Source: Gammaproteobacteria bacterium (lineage in GTDB: Bacteria > Pseudomonadota > Gammaproteobacteria > Enterobacterales > Kangiellaceae). Taken from it: 64,000 bases of DNA. Positions 25,697 through 36,170 of the stretch are shown in pieces (the first letter of the stretch is position 1; each line of letters begins with the position of its first letter). The notes below the pieces were generated by a model that was not told the origin of the DNA, ran no database searches, and worked only from the letters and a program-made list of their open reading frames with translations. The stretch is taken from positions 1 to 64,000 of the forward strand of contig JABXHY010000036.1 in the NCBI GenBank assembly GCA_013373375.1, written 5' to 3'. The translations under genes and the position numbers were made by a program.

Positions 25697-28518
25697 TTAC
25701 CTCCTATCCACACTTCAACAACTTCCTGCTTGTTGTAACGAGCAGGTTGTAATTTGGCAAGTTCAGCAAATGAGCGCTTTACCCATTCATCATAAACATT
25801 AGTTAACACTCGGTCCGAGTTTGAAACAAATATATTGATTGCCTTTTCTTCGATGGGGAAAGCTTGGTCTTCAATCAAATAACCGTATTCTTCTGCTTCA
25901 TCTTCCGACATTCCAGATGGCCTTTCTGAATTTATAATATCCCGTGCAAGAGTTAAATAAAGTTGTCCAACCCTATGCGTACTAGCGGTGGTGAATTCTG
26001 CAACTTTAAATCGACCAATTTTACCGTATTCTGCAAGCGCTCTATCCATTGCAGCACGCTTGTCTTTCAAAGATTTCGGCAAAGGTAACGTTAATTTTAT
26101 ACTACGAAAACGTTCGTAAAATGGCTCGGCTAATTCAAACGACATTTTTGCCGCCAAATAACGAGTTCTATCAGTATTATCCTTTCCACCACTGCTGTAA
26201 CTCTGAATAATTCTGCCTCGCCATAAATCCCTTTTTCCCGGTTGATTAACTTGCTCGTATAGCTCAACTAATTTAGCGGCCGCTTCAACTGCACGAACAA
26301 GAGGTCTAGGATTATTTTGATAATAAGTTTCAAACGCCGTAATCGCTTGAGAAGTATTGCCTTCTTTCATGTACAGTTCTGCAATGTACCACTCAATCGC
26401 TTGCTTTTTATTTGGATCTTTTGTGTTGGCACTGATGCGTTTATAGGCGCCAGCAGCATCTCCCCACAGCTCTAACTTTTCGTATACTACGGCAAGACGT
26501 TCATCAATACCTTCTGCTAATGGGTGTGTCACGAAACGTCCACGAAAACCTTCCAAAGCAACCTTGGCCGCGGCCCAATCTTCAAGATTCATTAATAATA
26601 CAGCAGCATCCAATTCTGCATTTACTCTGACAGAAGAGCCTGGCTCTAACATTACTAGTCGTTGGAATTCTTTAACTGCAGCTCTCGATTGACCTGCCGA
26701 TTTAAGTTCGGCGGCCTGTTGATAAATCGCCTGTGCACGACGCTCTTTAAATTCTATTCTCTGAGGTCCAGCAACGCTGGTTTTGTTCAGTACTTCGGTG
26801 ATGGCTAACTCTGCTTCAGGGTAATATTTTAAATCAAACAATCCATCTGCGATTACAATTAATGCACGATCGGATTGTGCTTTAGTTTTTGGAGCCGACA
26901 ACTTTAATAACCATTCAGACGATCGAATTGCTTCAGAAATATTTCCATCAGCTAAATAATTTTCTGTAGCACGGGCGAGTAGCTCAGGTGATCGAGATGA
27001 ATTAGGAAAGTAACTTACATACAATAGCGAATAATCCGCAAATCGTTTTTCAAAAGCTTGTTTCGTTGAAGGATTTGCTTGATCCGACATTGCTTGATAA
27101 CTCAGCAAAATATTGTAAGCCGCTTGCTGTTGTTTTGGATCGTTTTTGTATGAATAAGCAATCGTATCGAATGCTTCTATAGCAGCCTCATATTCTTTCG
27201 CATCAAAAAGTGCCTCGGCCATTAAAAAGTGATATCGCCCTACTTCTCTTTCATCTTTAATTAAAACCAAAAAGTGGCTATACCAATTCGCAGCAATTAA
27301 ATAGGAATCTCTCTTTTTCTCCTTTTGCGCAACGGAGTGGTAATGGCTCGACACTTCTTCTAGATTTGTAATGATATGCGGGCGGAGAGAAGCTTTTAAA
27401 TTATCGCTGGCGACAGACCAATAATTACTTTTCACACCAAATTTAGTTAAAAAGGCTTCTTTTGAGGGCAGCACCAAACTTGGAAAGCCACCGTCGATAT
27501 AAGTTTTAATGACTGACAACTGGAAAAAAGCTGCTTTTTCGTGTGCAGGGTTAGTATTAACAAAAGCAAGATAACTCGACGCAGCATCTTGATAGCGCTG
27601 CTGTGTTAAATATAATTGCGCAAGGTTTTGATAAATTTCGTGTTCATATTCTCGAGAACCGTTTTTGGCAAAATATTGTTTAATAGATTCAGGTCCGTCT
27701 AAATGAAAAAACGACAAAGAAATTGCCCGCTGAGTATCGGCGATTAATTCATTAAGCACGCCTTTAACATCGCCCTCCAGTCCAGTACCCGCTTTGAGTC
27801 TCTCGAGTAACGGGAAAAAGCTGTTTAAAGCGGCTTCATAATCCAAAGTCTTAAACAATGACCAACCATGTTTATACAAAGCCTTATCGTAAAACTCACT
27901 TTTGTCTCCAAATTCAACAACGGCTTGGTAGGCAATCGAAGCGTCGCGATATTGTTGCCTTAAAAAATAGCCTTCACCCCGACGAAATTGAACTTCAATC
28001 ATTTCAGGTGATTGATCGTGTTCTGCTACTAACGCATCCATCTGGGTAAGCGACTCATCAGCCTTGCCTTGCATCGCCAGTGCTCGAGCAAGTTGATATC
28101 GAATACTTGCGTCATCGTTTTGCTTAGGAAACTCATCAATCACTTGTTGGTAAAGTTCTGCGGCTCGTTCATAACTTGATTGACGAATGGCTAAAGGTAA
28201 TGTCTCAATAGATTTACCTTCGTCTAACATAATATTTTTTTCTTCAGCGAGTCTCATGTTTAAATCAGCTAAACGCCGAGTTGCCTGCCGTCTAACTTCA
28301 GCATGAGGACTTTCCATTAACCTCAAGTAGGAGCTCACGACTTGATCAGCATCAACCGCAACAATATCAGACTTAGGAACTGTCACTGGTTTTGTTTCAA
28401 CAAAACTTACCGTCGGTTCTTGGTCATTAAGAGGTATTCTTCGCAGAGATGGGTCGCTAAAAAGAGCACAACCCGTCAAAACACTCGTAAGTAAAACTAA
28501 CCAAAGTTGTCGCATCAT
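25693..28518 (-). CDS. Large TPR lipoprotein (GltD-like architecture)
   Basis: A 941-aa lipoprotein with lipobox VLTGC (Cys at residue 17) and TPR-like repeats over almost the whole length from about 110. Examples are ASIRYQLARALAMQGKADE, HEIYQNLAQLYLTQQRYQDA and IEWYIAELYMKEGNTSQAI. No enzymatic motif is visible, so it looks like a periplasmic/outer-membrane scaffold. Overlaps with the neighbouring genes are four bases each (ATGA). Myxococcus Glt and Nfs clusters also contain large TPR proteins; I infer a similar scaffold role. Confidence 0.85.
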   Translation of the reverse strand: MMRQLWLVLLTSVLTGCALFSDPSLRRIPLNDQEPTVSFVETKPVTVPKSDIVAVDADQVVSSYLRLMESPHAEVRRQATRRLADLNMRLAEEKNIMLDEGKSIETLPLAIRQSSYERAAELYQQVIDEFPKQNDDASIRYQLARALAMQGKADESLTQMDALVAEHDQSPEMIEVQFRRGEGYFLRQQYRDASIAYQAVVEFGDKSEFYDKALYKHGWSLFKTLDYEAALNSFFPLLERLKAGTGLEGDVKGVLNELIADTQRAISLSFFHLDGPESIKQYFAKNGSREYEHEIYQNLAQLYLTQQRYQDAASSYLAFVNTNPAHEKAAFFQLSVIKTYIDGGFPSLVLPSKEAFLTKFGVKSNYWSVASDNLKASLRPHIITNLEEVSSHYHSVAQKEKKRDSYLIAANWYSHFLVLIKDEREVGRYHFLMAEALFDAKEYEAAIEAFDTIAYSYKNDPKQQQAAYNILLSYQAMSDQANPSTKQAFEKRFADYSLLYVSYFPNSSRSPELLARATENYLADGNISEAIRSSEWLLKLSAPKTKAQSDRALIVIADGLFDLKYYPEAELAITEVLNKTSVAGPQRIEFKERRAQAIYQQAAELKSAGQSRAAVKEFQRLVMLEPGSSVRVNAELDAAVLLMNLEDWAAAKVALEGFRGRFVTHPLAEGIDERLAVVYEKLELWGDAAGAYKRISANTKDPNKKQAIEWYIAELYMKEGNTSQAITAFETYYQNNPRPLVRAVEAAAKLVELYEQVNQPGKRDLWRGRIIQSYSSGGKDNTDRTRYLAAKMSFELAEPFYERFRSIKLTLPLPKSLKDKRAAMDRALAEYGKIGRFKVAEFTTASTHRVGQLYLTLARDIINSERPSGMSEDEAEEYGYLIEDQAFPIEEKAINIFVSNSDRVLTNVYDEWVKRSFAELAKLQPARYNKQEVVEVWIGGN

Positions 28519-30455
28519 TGATTTTGCTCCAACAGTCGGTTAATTGCTTCATCTTGAATTTTTGCGATGGATAATTCAGTTTGCGCTAATAAAAAGTCTA
28601 ACTCTTGCTTTCGCTTTTCAAGCTTTTGCTGCAATATTTGCTGCATCGCTTGTTTGGCAAATTGTTTTTGCTGCTCAATGAGTCGAAGTGAACTTTCAAT
28701 TCGGCTAGATAAATCAAAAATACGTGAGTCATAATTTAAAAAACGGGTCGCTGCGACTTGTTTTGACTGTGTAATAGATGTTTCTCGACTCGATAATTCT
28801 TCTAAAGCCTCACCGGCTTCTTTAATTTGTTTCGTGACTCGATATTTTTTTGGGCCATAGTTCTCAGCAATTTGCCACATCAATGCACCATACACTCGGC
28901 GCCATTGTTCTTGTTGATCAGACAAATCCATTTCTGAGGCGGGAATTTTATCCATCGTACTCTTGAGACGTTTTAGATCCTGATACAGCTCAAGTTGATC
29001 TTCATCAGCAAGAAACCATAAGTCATCATCAGCAAATCTAGATTCTGCAAAGTTTACATATTCCTGGTATTGCTGCTTATAATTTTGATTCAGTAACTGC
29101 TGAGCATTTGCTGAAATTCGAGGTGCAATATTATTATAACGCTCTTCATGATTCGCCAACATTTGTTTATAAACAGGTATTTGTCTTTTCCAGCGCACTA
29201 ACACATCTTGCAAATGAGACATTTCTTGAAAGCGCTGAAACAACTGATTGAACTCATTAGTTGAAACTGTTTCTTGCAAGTAATACTCAATAGGATTTCC
29301 GGTAATTGGCACATCACCTGAGCCCCAACGTTCGAAAACTTTATCACCAAAAATGCCTCTATCATCTAGCCACTGTTGAAATAAATTGTTCGCAATATCT
29401 TGTTTAGCCAACTCAATAGTATTGAGTTGTTGTCCATAAAGTGCGGCGGAATTAACAAAGGCTTCCAATGCTTCTCGTTTCGCTCCATTTCGATAATAGG
29501 CAAACGCTAATGCCATTGATGCTTCTTGAACAGCTGGGTCTCGAGCATCTTTTTTCAATAACTCTCGCCAGTGAGCAATCGCTTTATCTTGTGTTCCAGA
29601 CTCGTAATAAGTCCAACCCAACGACAACAAAGCTCTATTTGCAAACGGACTATCAAGCCTGACGTTTAATAAATGCTCACGCGCTTTTTCTGGCTGTTTA
29701 TTTTCGAGAAAATAATAGCCGAGTGCCAAATTGGCTCGATCATATAAACTTCGCTGAATGTCATTGGATTTAGGGTTGGGATAAAGGTTGTCAAAAAGTT
29801 TAACTGCTTGCTCTAATTGATTTTGACGCAAGTAAAACACCGCCAGATTAAATTGAGCAAATTGCCCTTCCTTCGTTTCAGCCTCGACCTTTAATAAATA
29901 TTTTTCAGCACTGGCTAGATCACCTGTTTCGAAAGCTATTTGAGATTGAATCAACCATGCTTCTTGCTGCAAAGAAGGCAATGAGCTTAAAGCAGCATTA
30001 CTCAATTGAGATTGCGCCGCATCAAATTGCCCATTTAAATAGTGGGTTTTTGCGAGATAAAATCTAACCTGAGAAATAACCTGACTTTTATCTGAGTCTG
30101 ATAGTATTTGACTAAAAATCTGTTGCGCGGAATCCAACATGCCGTAATTTAAGTACATTACACCACGCAATAATTGGAGGTGCTGCTTATGCACCACAAC
30201 TTCATTTTTATGCTCCGCGACATCTAAGCGGGTAAGTGCTGCAAAATAGTTTTGTTGGTAGTAATCGAAAAGCAACTCACCGAAGGCCAGCTCTTTTAAT
30301 TTAATTTTGATATCGGAATCTAGAGAAATAACTTCTGATGTGACATTTGAAGCGTCATTACTTTCAGTTGAAGCTGAAACTCGTGAGCCAGGCAATATAG
30401 AAATCGCCAACAAACCCAACCAAAAGAAAAATTGCTTTCCACTAAGCATTAACAT
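28515..30455 (-). CDS. Periplasmic TPR protein with C-terminal coiled coil
   Basis: A 646-aa protein with an N-terminal signal (residues 5-29, LGLLAISILPGSRVSAS). TPR repeats cover about 50-330 (QFNLAVFYLRQNQLEQAVKL, NRALLSLGWTYYESGTQDKA). A central helical region follows, then a Gln/Lys-rich coiled coil at about 580-646 (EQQKQFAKQAMQQILQQKLE). There is no lipobox. It overlaps the 941-aa TPR lipoprotein gene by four bases and is 10 bases below the first gene of the cluster. It is probably a structural part of the same envelope complex. Confidence 0.83.
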   Translation of the reverse strand: MLMLSGKQFFFWLGLLAISILPGSRVSASTESNDASNVTSEVISLDSDIKIKLKELAFGELLFDYYQQNYFAALTRLDVAEHKNEVVVHKQHLQLLRGVMYLNYGMLDSAQQIFSQILSDSDKSQVISQVRFYLAKTHYLNGQFDAAQSQLSNAALSSLPSLQQEAWLIQSQIAFETGDLASAEKYLLKVEAETKEGQFAQFNLAVFYLRQNQLEQAVKLFDNLYPNPKSNDIQRSLYDRANLALGYYFLENKQPEKAREHLLNVRLDSPFANRALLSLGWTYYESGTQDKAIAHWRELLKKDARDPAVQEASMALAFAYYRNGAKREALEAFVNSAALYGQQLNTIELAKQDIANNLFQQWLDDRGIFGDKVFERWGSGDVPITGNPIEYYLQETVSTNEFNQLFQRFQEMSHLQDVLVRWKRQIPVYKQMLANHEERYNNIAPRISANAQQLLNQNYKQQYQEYVNFAESRFADDDLWFLADEDQLELYQDLKRLKSTMDKIPASEMDLSDQQEQWRRVYGALMWQIAENYGPKKYRVTKQIKEAGEALEELSSRETSITQSKQVAATRFLNYDSRIFDLSSRIESSLRLIEQQKQFAKQAMQQILQQKLEKRKQELDFLLAQTELSIAKIQDEAINRLLEQNQ

Positions 30456-30465
30456 TCGACGCCGC

Positions 30466-30990
30466 TTAATTCCACTCTTTAATGCTTAATTTCGGTTGCT
30501 GTTTATCAGCATCGTCTCTAATTTTGATTTCAATCAGTTTTGCGTCGGTATCTTTCTCGAACTTCCCATCGACGGCTAATTTGTATTCTCGATTTTCTGG
30601 TCCATACCCAATCACAACAGCCACAACTTCATGCTCGCCTGTCTTCACATTATCAACGTGCAATCTTTGAACTGCACCTCGGCGTAATGCATCAAGCTCA
30701 CGATCGGTGTACAAATATTGAGTGACCCACTCTCCATCAACTTTCAACTTAATACTGTCGAACTTGAAGAAGTAGCCAACGTCCAGCGACACAAAAAAAG
30801 CAACTTGAGTCGATGCGGGAAACAGCAGGTCTTCTTCGAGAATAAATAGTTCTCTATTAATAGAAAGAACTTCTTTTTTTAGGTCTTCTAAGGACTGGGC
30901 AACGGGCTCGCCCGATTCAGCGCTAAGCGTTGAACAAAACGCCAGCAACAAGCAGACGCTCGCCAGTAAATATTTCAGTCCCTTTTGCAT
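30466..30990 (-). CDS. Exported protein, first gene of the TolQR/TPR cluster
   Basis: A 174-aa protein with a signal peptide (residues 7-24, LLASVCLLLAFCSTLSAE). A short coiled coil follows (SLEDLKKEVLSINRELFILE), then a beta-rich domain with IKLKVDGEWVTQYLYTDREL and the repeated-looking GEHEVVAVVIGYG. The fold suggests a carbohydrate- or peptidoglycan-binding type beta sandwich, but I do not recognise the family. ATG follows AAAGGTG. It heads the minus-strand gene string down to apbE. Confidence 0.78.
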   Translation of the reverse strand: MQKGLKYLLASVCLLLAFCSTLSAESGEPVAQSLEDLKKEVLSINRELFILEEDLLFPASTQVAFFVSLDVGYFFKFDSIKLKVDGEWVTQYLYTDRELDALRRGAVQRLHVDNVKTGEHEVVAVVIGYGPENREYKLAVDGKFEKDTDAKLIEIKIRDDADKQQPKLSIKEWN

Positions 30991-31029
30991 GCCACACCTT
31001 TAGGTTGTAAGGAGTTCTTAAGAAGAATA

Positions 31030-31035
31030 AGTATA
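31030..31035 (-). promoter_or_regulatory. Candidate -10 element for the TolQR/TPR cluster
   Basis: TATACT on the minus strand, 40 bases before the first gene of the cluster. A poor -35 (GTTTTT, 17-base spacer) lies inside the tlpA-like terminator hairpin. Support is weak, but this is the only good -10 in the gap. Confidence 0.3.
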
Positions 31036-31050
31036 GTGCGTATTATCTGT

Positions 31051-31105
31051 AAAAAAACCTGATAAAACCTGTACTTGCGCACAAAATCGCAAATTAGGTT
31101 TTTTT
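31051..31105. terminator. Compound hairpin terminator below the TlpA-like gene
   Basis: A7CCT (31051-31060) pairs with AGGT7 (31096-31105). A nested TTGCG/CGCAA stem (31075-31079 with 31088-31092) lies inside. It ends with a T-run on both strands, directly after the TlpA-like stop codon. Confidence 0.6.
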
Positions 31106-31107
31106 GT

Positions 31108-31638
31108 CTATTGTTTACTCAATGTCTCAATTAATTGACCGATAGATGCCCTGGTTTGTTTACCATATATTGGCCCAAATTGTACGCCATCTGGTGAATA
31201 AATATACAACCCGGGCAATTTATTGGGCCTCTGAAATGGAACAACTGGTTGCGGGTCCGTTGCTACTAGCGGATATTTCATTTGATAGCGTTCAGCCGCC
31301 GCGTGCAGCTCTTCGTTAGAATATTTCTCGTAACTGAAAGCCAAAACTTGCAGGTTGAGATCCTCAGACGATGCCTGTAACTCGTTCAGAATAGGAACCT
31401 CTTCAATGCACGGACGACACCATTCTGCCCAGAAATTAATCAACAACCATGACTCCTGATAATCCTTTATTTGCTTTTTTTCACCACTTAACAAATAAAA
31501 CTCTGAGTCATCCATTTTCTGAGAGCAACCAGCAATGAGAAAAATTCCCAATAATGACTGTAACAGCTTGATTTTTGGTCTATATTTGTTGAATAAGTGC
31601 TGCAATGTAAGATAGTTCCTGATGAGTTTATAGTACAT
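31108..31638 (-). CDS. TlpA-family thioredoxin-like lipoprotein
   Basis: A 176-aa protein with lipobox LIAGC (Cys near residue 38) and a thioredoxin fold. The active site is WAEWCRPCIEEVP (CxxC near residues 73-76). The cis-Pro region reads LPGLYIYSPDGV. It probably reduces or isomerises disulfides, or matures cytochromes, on the periplasmic face. The annotated ATG at 31638 has no ribosome site and leaves a long basic stretch before the signal, so the true start may lie 20 to 25 codons downstream. It is separated from the TolQR/TPR cluster by a terminator. Confidence 0.85.
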   Translation of the reverse strand: MYYKLIRNYLTLQHLFNKYRPKIKLLQSLLGIFLIAGCSQKMDDSEFYLLSGEKKQIKDYQESWLLINFWAEWCRPCIEEVPILNELQASSEDLNLQVLAFSYEKYSNEELHAAAERYQMKYPLVATDPQPVVPFQRPNKLPGLYIYSPDGVQFGPIYGKQTRASIGQLIETLSKQ

Positions 31639-31767
31639 TGGTACATGTTAGATTAAACGGCTGCCCTAGAAAACAATATAATATTTTTTATATTAAATTC
31701 AACGGGTTGCGGCAATAAGTATTTAGCCAAGATCAATAATAACATTAATTTAAGGTAGTATTTAAGC

Positions 31768-33501
31768 ATGGATTCCCCAAGTCTCACCTATCCAGCACAA
31801 CAGCAGGGGCAGCACTTGCTGGTCGAAACTAATCCTTCCGACCTTAAAAAGTGGTTAAAGTCATTACCTTATGGTGATATGGGTCGAGCAGTACCTGATA
31901 TTAGTCAAGCGATTGCCAGCTTGAATCGCTCAGAACTGAACCTTGCAACTCGTCGTGAATTAGTCGCCTTATTTGACAATGCATATGCTCAAATATTCGA
32001 TGCTTATCGACCTTATCCAAACCACATTACAAATGAAGAGGCTCTGCGAAAAGAACACTCTGAAATTCATGTACTCACTCGAGAAATGGCATTTGCGCAC
32101 AAAATATTGACTGACTCCGAATTAAAAAAGAAACGCTTATGGGGTAAAAATAAAGATCTGATAAGAGCAATAAATCTGTCTATGCATTACCTTGGCCTGC
32201 TCTTAATGGAACATTACGAAACCTATAGCCCAATTCCTGCGTACCTTTGGCGAGAGTGCAACGGGTTGTATGCCTACGCTCAAAATAAACAACTTGAAGA
32301 TACCGTTATTTTCGAAAATGGGCATCACCAATGTTTGCCCACGATAGAGAAAACCTTTGCTCGAATTTGTTTATTGTCATTAAGTGATCCCTACCACCTT
32401 GCGCAAGGTGAACATTGGCAATTATTCAAATATCTTGAAAAGTGGAACCATCGAGTTGAATTTTCAGACGATCGTCAAGATTTCAATGATGCAAAGTGCT
32501 TTGTTATTCAATTAGACAGTCAGATAAAACCCATTTACAGCTCTCAATATGAGGGCGATATCATTACTGAAAAAAATATTTGCCTAATGCTAACCAATGA
32601 TTTGGTAAAACAGCTGAACTATCAGGTCGAACTTTCAATTCAAAAAGGTGAAATGGCGGAGGGTTTTTACAAAAACCTACGTCCGGTTGATGCCAGAGTA
32701 CTTTTAGAGCATATGCTGGGCCATTGGAACGCAAAAATTGAGCGAAAAGGTAAACGTTATCCAGTGTTAACCAAGCTCGATATTATTTGGGGGCTGCAAC
32801 CCATTTACGATTTAATTCAAAAGCATCGACAGTCTCCCGAGTCCGCTCATTGGGACAGTAATACCATTGAATCCTTTATTGGGCACGAACACTCACTTCC
32901 TTTAAATTGGGACGCGGCCAATGTCAGTGACGGTGGTATTGGAGTAAGAGCTCAACAAAATATTGCGCATAAATTAAAAGTGGGTGAATTAGTAATCATA
33001 CGAGAGTACATCGATAAAAAACCATCTTTTCGCTGGCGTCTCGGAGTTTGTCGATGGTTGTTCGGTGACGACAGTCAGGGAACAAATGCAGGTTTAGAAT
33101 TTATAGATGGCACTATAGAGCCTTGTAGAATTAATTCTAAAATGTCACAAAACTCAACATCTGCTGGTCAAATTGCCCTCCTATTTCAACCTACAGCCAA
33201 TCAACGTGATTCAGCATTAAGAATTCTCGCAGCACGAGGAACCTATCTTAACAATCGAGAGTTATTATTGCGTAATGGCAACCAACTAGAAGAAATTAAA
33301 GCTAAAAAGCGAACGCTAATTACGCCATGTATTGAAATGTTCAAGTACCAAAGTGAACAGAAAATTGAGCTGGCAAATACCAATGACAATGCAGCGAACG
33401 TCACTCAATGGGATGCGTTAGCCAAGCTTAAACAAGCCAAGGAAAATCCTGATGAACAAAACATTAATCTTGATGACTTTCGTCTACCAGGGGAGCGCTA
33501 A
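31768..33501 (+). CDS. Cytoplasmic protein with C-terminal PilZ-like domain
   Basis: A 577-aa protein without a signal or membrane segments. The first about 370 residues are mostly helical with no motif I recognise. From about 380 there is a PilZ-like beta barrel, with LNWDAANVSDGGIGVRA resembling the (D/N)xSxxG motif of c-di-GMP receptors. GVCRWLFGDDSQGTNAGLEFI resembles the core strands. The RxxxR half of the ligand site is not obvious, so c-di-GMP binding is uncertain. Its last 38 bases overlap the 3' end of the convergent yihY gene. Confidence 0.7.
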   Translation: MDSPSLTYPAQQQGQHLLVETNPSDLKKWLKSLPYGDMGRAVPDISQAIASLNRSELNLATRRELVALFDNAYAQIFDAYRPYPNHITNEEALRKEHSEIHVLTREMAFAHKILTDSELKKKRLWGKNKDLIRAINLSMHYLGLLLMEHYETYSPIPAYLWRECNGLYAYAQNKQLEDTVIFENGHHQCLPTIEKTFARICLLSLSDPYHLAQGEHWQLFKYLEKWNHRVEFSDDRQDFNDAKCFVIQLDSQIKPIYSSQYEGDIITEKNICLMLTNDLVKQLNYQVELSIQKGEMAEGFYKNLRPVDARVLLEHMLGHWNAKIERKGKRYPVLTKLDIIWGLQPIYDLIQKHRQSPESAHWDSNTIESFIGHEHSLPLNWDAANVSDGGIGVRAQQNIAHKLKVGELVIIREYIDKKPSFRWRLGVCRWLFGDDSQGTNAGLEFIDGTIEPCRINSKMSQNSTSAGQIALLFQPTANQRDSALRILAARGTYLNNRELLLRNGNQLEEIKAKKRTLITPCIEMFKYQSEQKIELANTNDNAANVTQWDALAKLKQAKENPDEQNINLDDFRLPGER

Positions 33502-34672
33502 GTTTTTCGATCAAGGCTTTTTTTCCAGCACGAATTCGTTCCGCTAACTCTTTATCGTGTTTTGCTAGGTCATCGATCGATTCATCTTCCGGAATTTCTG
33601 TAATCCGAGCTTTCAAAATGTCCGATAATTGATAACTAGTGCTGTCGCCAGTAAGAGAATATCCCTCGATATCAACTTGAACAACCAGTTTCGCATTAAT
33701 TAATCGACTTAAAACTTCTGCGATAGTATCCGAACGTACTTTTGAAAGTTGATTTTGAATATCATTTACCGTGACCGTGCTGCGCTTGATTTGAGATTGC
33801 GTAAGAAGCTTTAAAATTCTCGCGGCGACAATAAATCTTTGGCTTGCTCTTTTGGTACTGGTAGGCTCAAAAGCACCAAGTGCATGACAAATTTCTGCTC
33901 CGATCAATAAAATCATCCAGGACAGCTGCATCCAAATTAGAAAAAGTGGCACAGCCGCCAGTGCTCCGAAAATTAGCTGATAAGTCGAAAATTTCTTAAC
34001 AAATAAACCAAAACCATACTTCGCTAATTCAAACATTAAAGCCGTGATTAATGCTGATACTAACGCATGCTTTACTTTCACAGCTCGGTTAGGCACTGCG
34101 ATAAACATTACTGTAAAAGCAATAAACGACATTGCCATAGGAATAATTCGATTTAATATTCCTGACTGATTACTCACCACGTCCGATACTAAAGGCAAAG
34201 ACGCAAAATAAGAGCTAATTGCTAAACTCAATCCAAGAAGAAATGGCCCCATAGTCAATACGGCCCAATAAACCAGAAATACCCTAACAGCCGATCGATT
34301 CCCTTTCGCTTGCCAAATATGATTAAAGGATTTATCAATTGTGCTCATTAACATCAATGAGGTCACAATTAGAAAAACAATACCTACGGCAGTCAGCCCT
34401 TGCGTATTTTTAACATATTGCGATAGATACTCTTGGATAGTTTCGCCGGACTCAGGAATTAGATTTTGAACCAATAACTGCTGAACCTCGAGTTCCATCG
34501 ATTGGAATTGAGGGAACAACGAAAAAAGCGATAACACAACCGTCAAAAATGGCACTAAAGAAAGCAAAGTTGTTACTGTTAATTCTGCAGCAATAGAGGG
34601 ACATCGATCCTTTGAAAATCGGTCTAAGGTAAAGACGGCAAACTGTTTTAGCCAGTTAAGCTTTTCTTCCAT
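33464..34672 (-). CDS. YihY/virulence factor BrkB family membrane protein
   Basis: A 402-aa inner-membrane protein with six hydrophobic segments between about 30 and 265. The family signatures include RCPSIAAELTVTTLLSLVPFLTV and the Trp-containing FNHIWQ, followed by a soluble C-terminal part of winged-helix type (about 280-400). The old name ribonuclease BN is a misassignment; the function remains unsettled. It converges on and overlaps the PilZ-like gene by 38 bases. Confidence 0.88.
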   Translation of the reverse strand: MEEKLNWLKQFAVFTLDRFSKDRCPSIAAELTVTTLLSLVPFLTVVLSLFSLFPQFQSMELEVQQLLVQNLIPESGETIQEYLSQYVKNTQGLTAVGIVFLIVTSLMLMSTIDKSFNHIWQAKGNRSAVRVFLVYWAVLTMGPFLLGLSLAISSYFASLPLVSDVVSNQSGILNRIIPMAMSFIAFTVMFIAVPNRAVKVKHALVSALITALMFELAKYGFGLFVKKFSTYQLIFGALAAVPLFLIWMQLSWMILLIGAEICHALGAFEPTSTKRASQRFIVAARILKLLTQSQIKRSTVTVNDIQNQLSKVRSDTIAEVLSRLINAKLVVQVDIEGYSLTGDSTSYQLSDILKARITEIPEDESIDDLAKHDKELAERIRAGKKALIEKLSAPLVDESHQD

Positions 34673-34737
34673 AGGTGATCCAGCCTACAATAGTCGTCGT
34701 TCAGTATTTAGAAAAGTGTACAGGAGCTACAAAGAAT

Positions 34738-35088
34738 ATGTCAGAGTTTACCATTTATCACAACCCACGCTGCTCAAAATCTCGTCAAACACTTGAACTA
34801 TTACAAAGCAAAGGCATTGAACCTAAAGTTGTGGAATACCTAAAAACGCCTCCTTCTGCTAACGCACTAAAAAATATTATTAAATTACTCGGAGTTTCGC
34901 CACGAGATATCATGCGGAAAAAAGAAGCCGAATATAAAGAAGCTGGTTTGGATAATGAGTCGCTTACTAAAGATCAGCAAATTAAATTAATGATCGAGAA
35001 TCCTAAAGTTATCGAGCGTCCTATCGTTTTTAGCAAGTCCAAAGCTGCAGTCGGTCGACCTCCTGAAAATATTCTGGAGATTATTTAA
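34738..35088 (+). CDS. arsC: ArsC-family arsenate reductase-like protein (YfgD type)
   Basis: I chose ATG at 34738 (116 aa) because ArsC proteins start with this MSEFTIYHNPRCSKS segment and AGGAG lies upstream. An in-frame ATG at 34675 would add 21 residues. The catalytic cysteine is in NPRCSKSRQT (Cys11 or 12) and IERPIVF holds the conserved Arg-Pro. It is glutaredoxin-dependent in arsenate-reducing members. The neighbourhood with wrbA and a DUF2069 gene is the conserved gammaproteobacterial YfgD context, where a role in arsenic resistance is not proven. Confidence 0.88.
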   Translation: MSEFTIYHNPRCSKSRQTLELLQSKGIEPKVVEYLKTPPSANALKNIIKLLGVSPRDIMRKKEAEYKEAGLDNESLTKDQQIKLMIENPKVIERPIVFSKSKAAVGRPPENILEII

Positions 35089-35156
35089 TCGAAGCTTCTT
35101 CTTAGTGCTGTCATTGACTCGAGAGAACCCTTATCTCTTCATAGATACGGGATTAA

Positions 35157-36126
<970 letters not shown>

Positions 36127-36170
36127 GAAATGAAAGACAGAGGAAATGTCATCAGGCTGCTTTGTCATTT

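Noticed and set aside
17611-30990. S/T-G-A-S/T flavinylation motif for ApbE in neighbouring proteins
   Set aside because: Near matches such as DGAS in the TonB-dependent receptor and TGAP in the TolQ-like protein lack the required residues, so no target is claimed.
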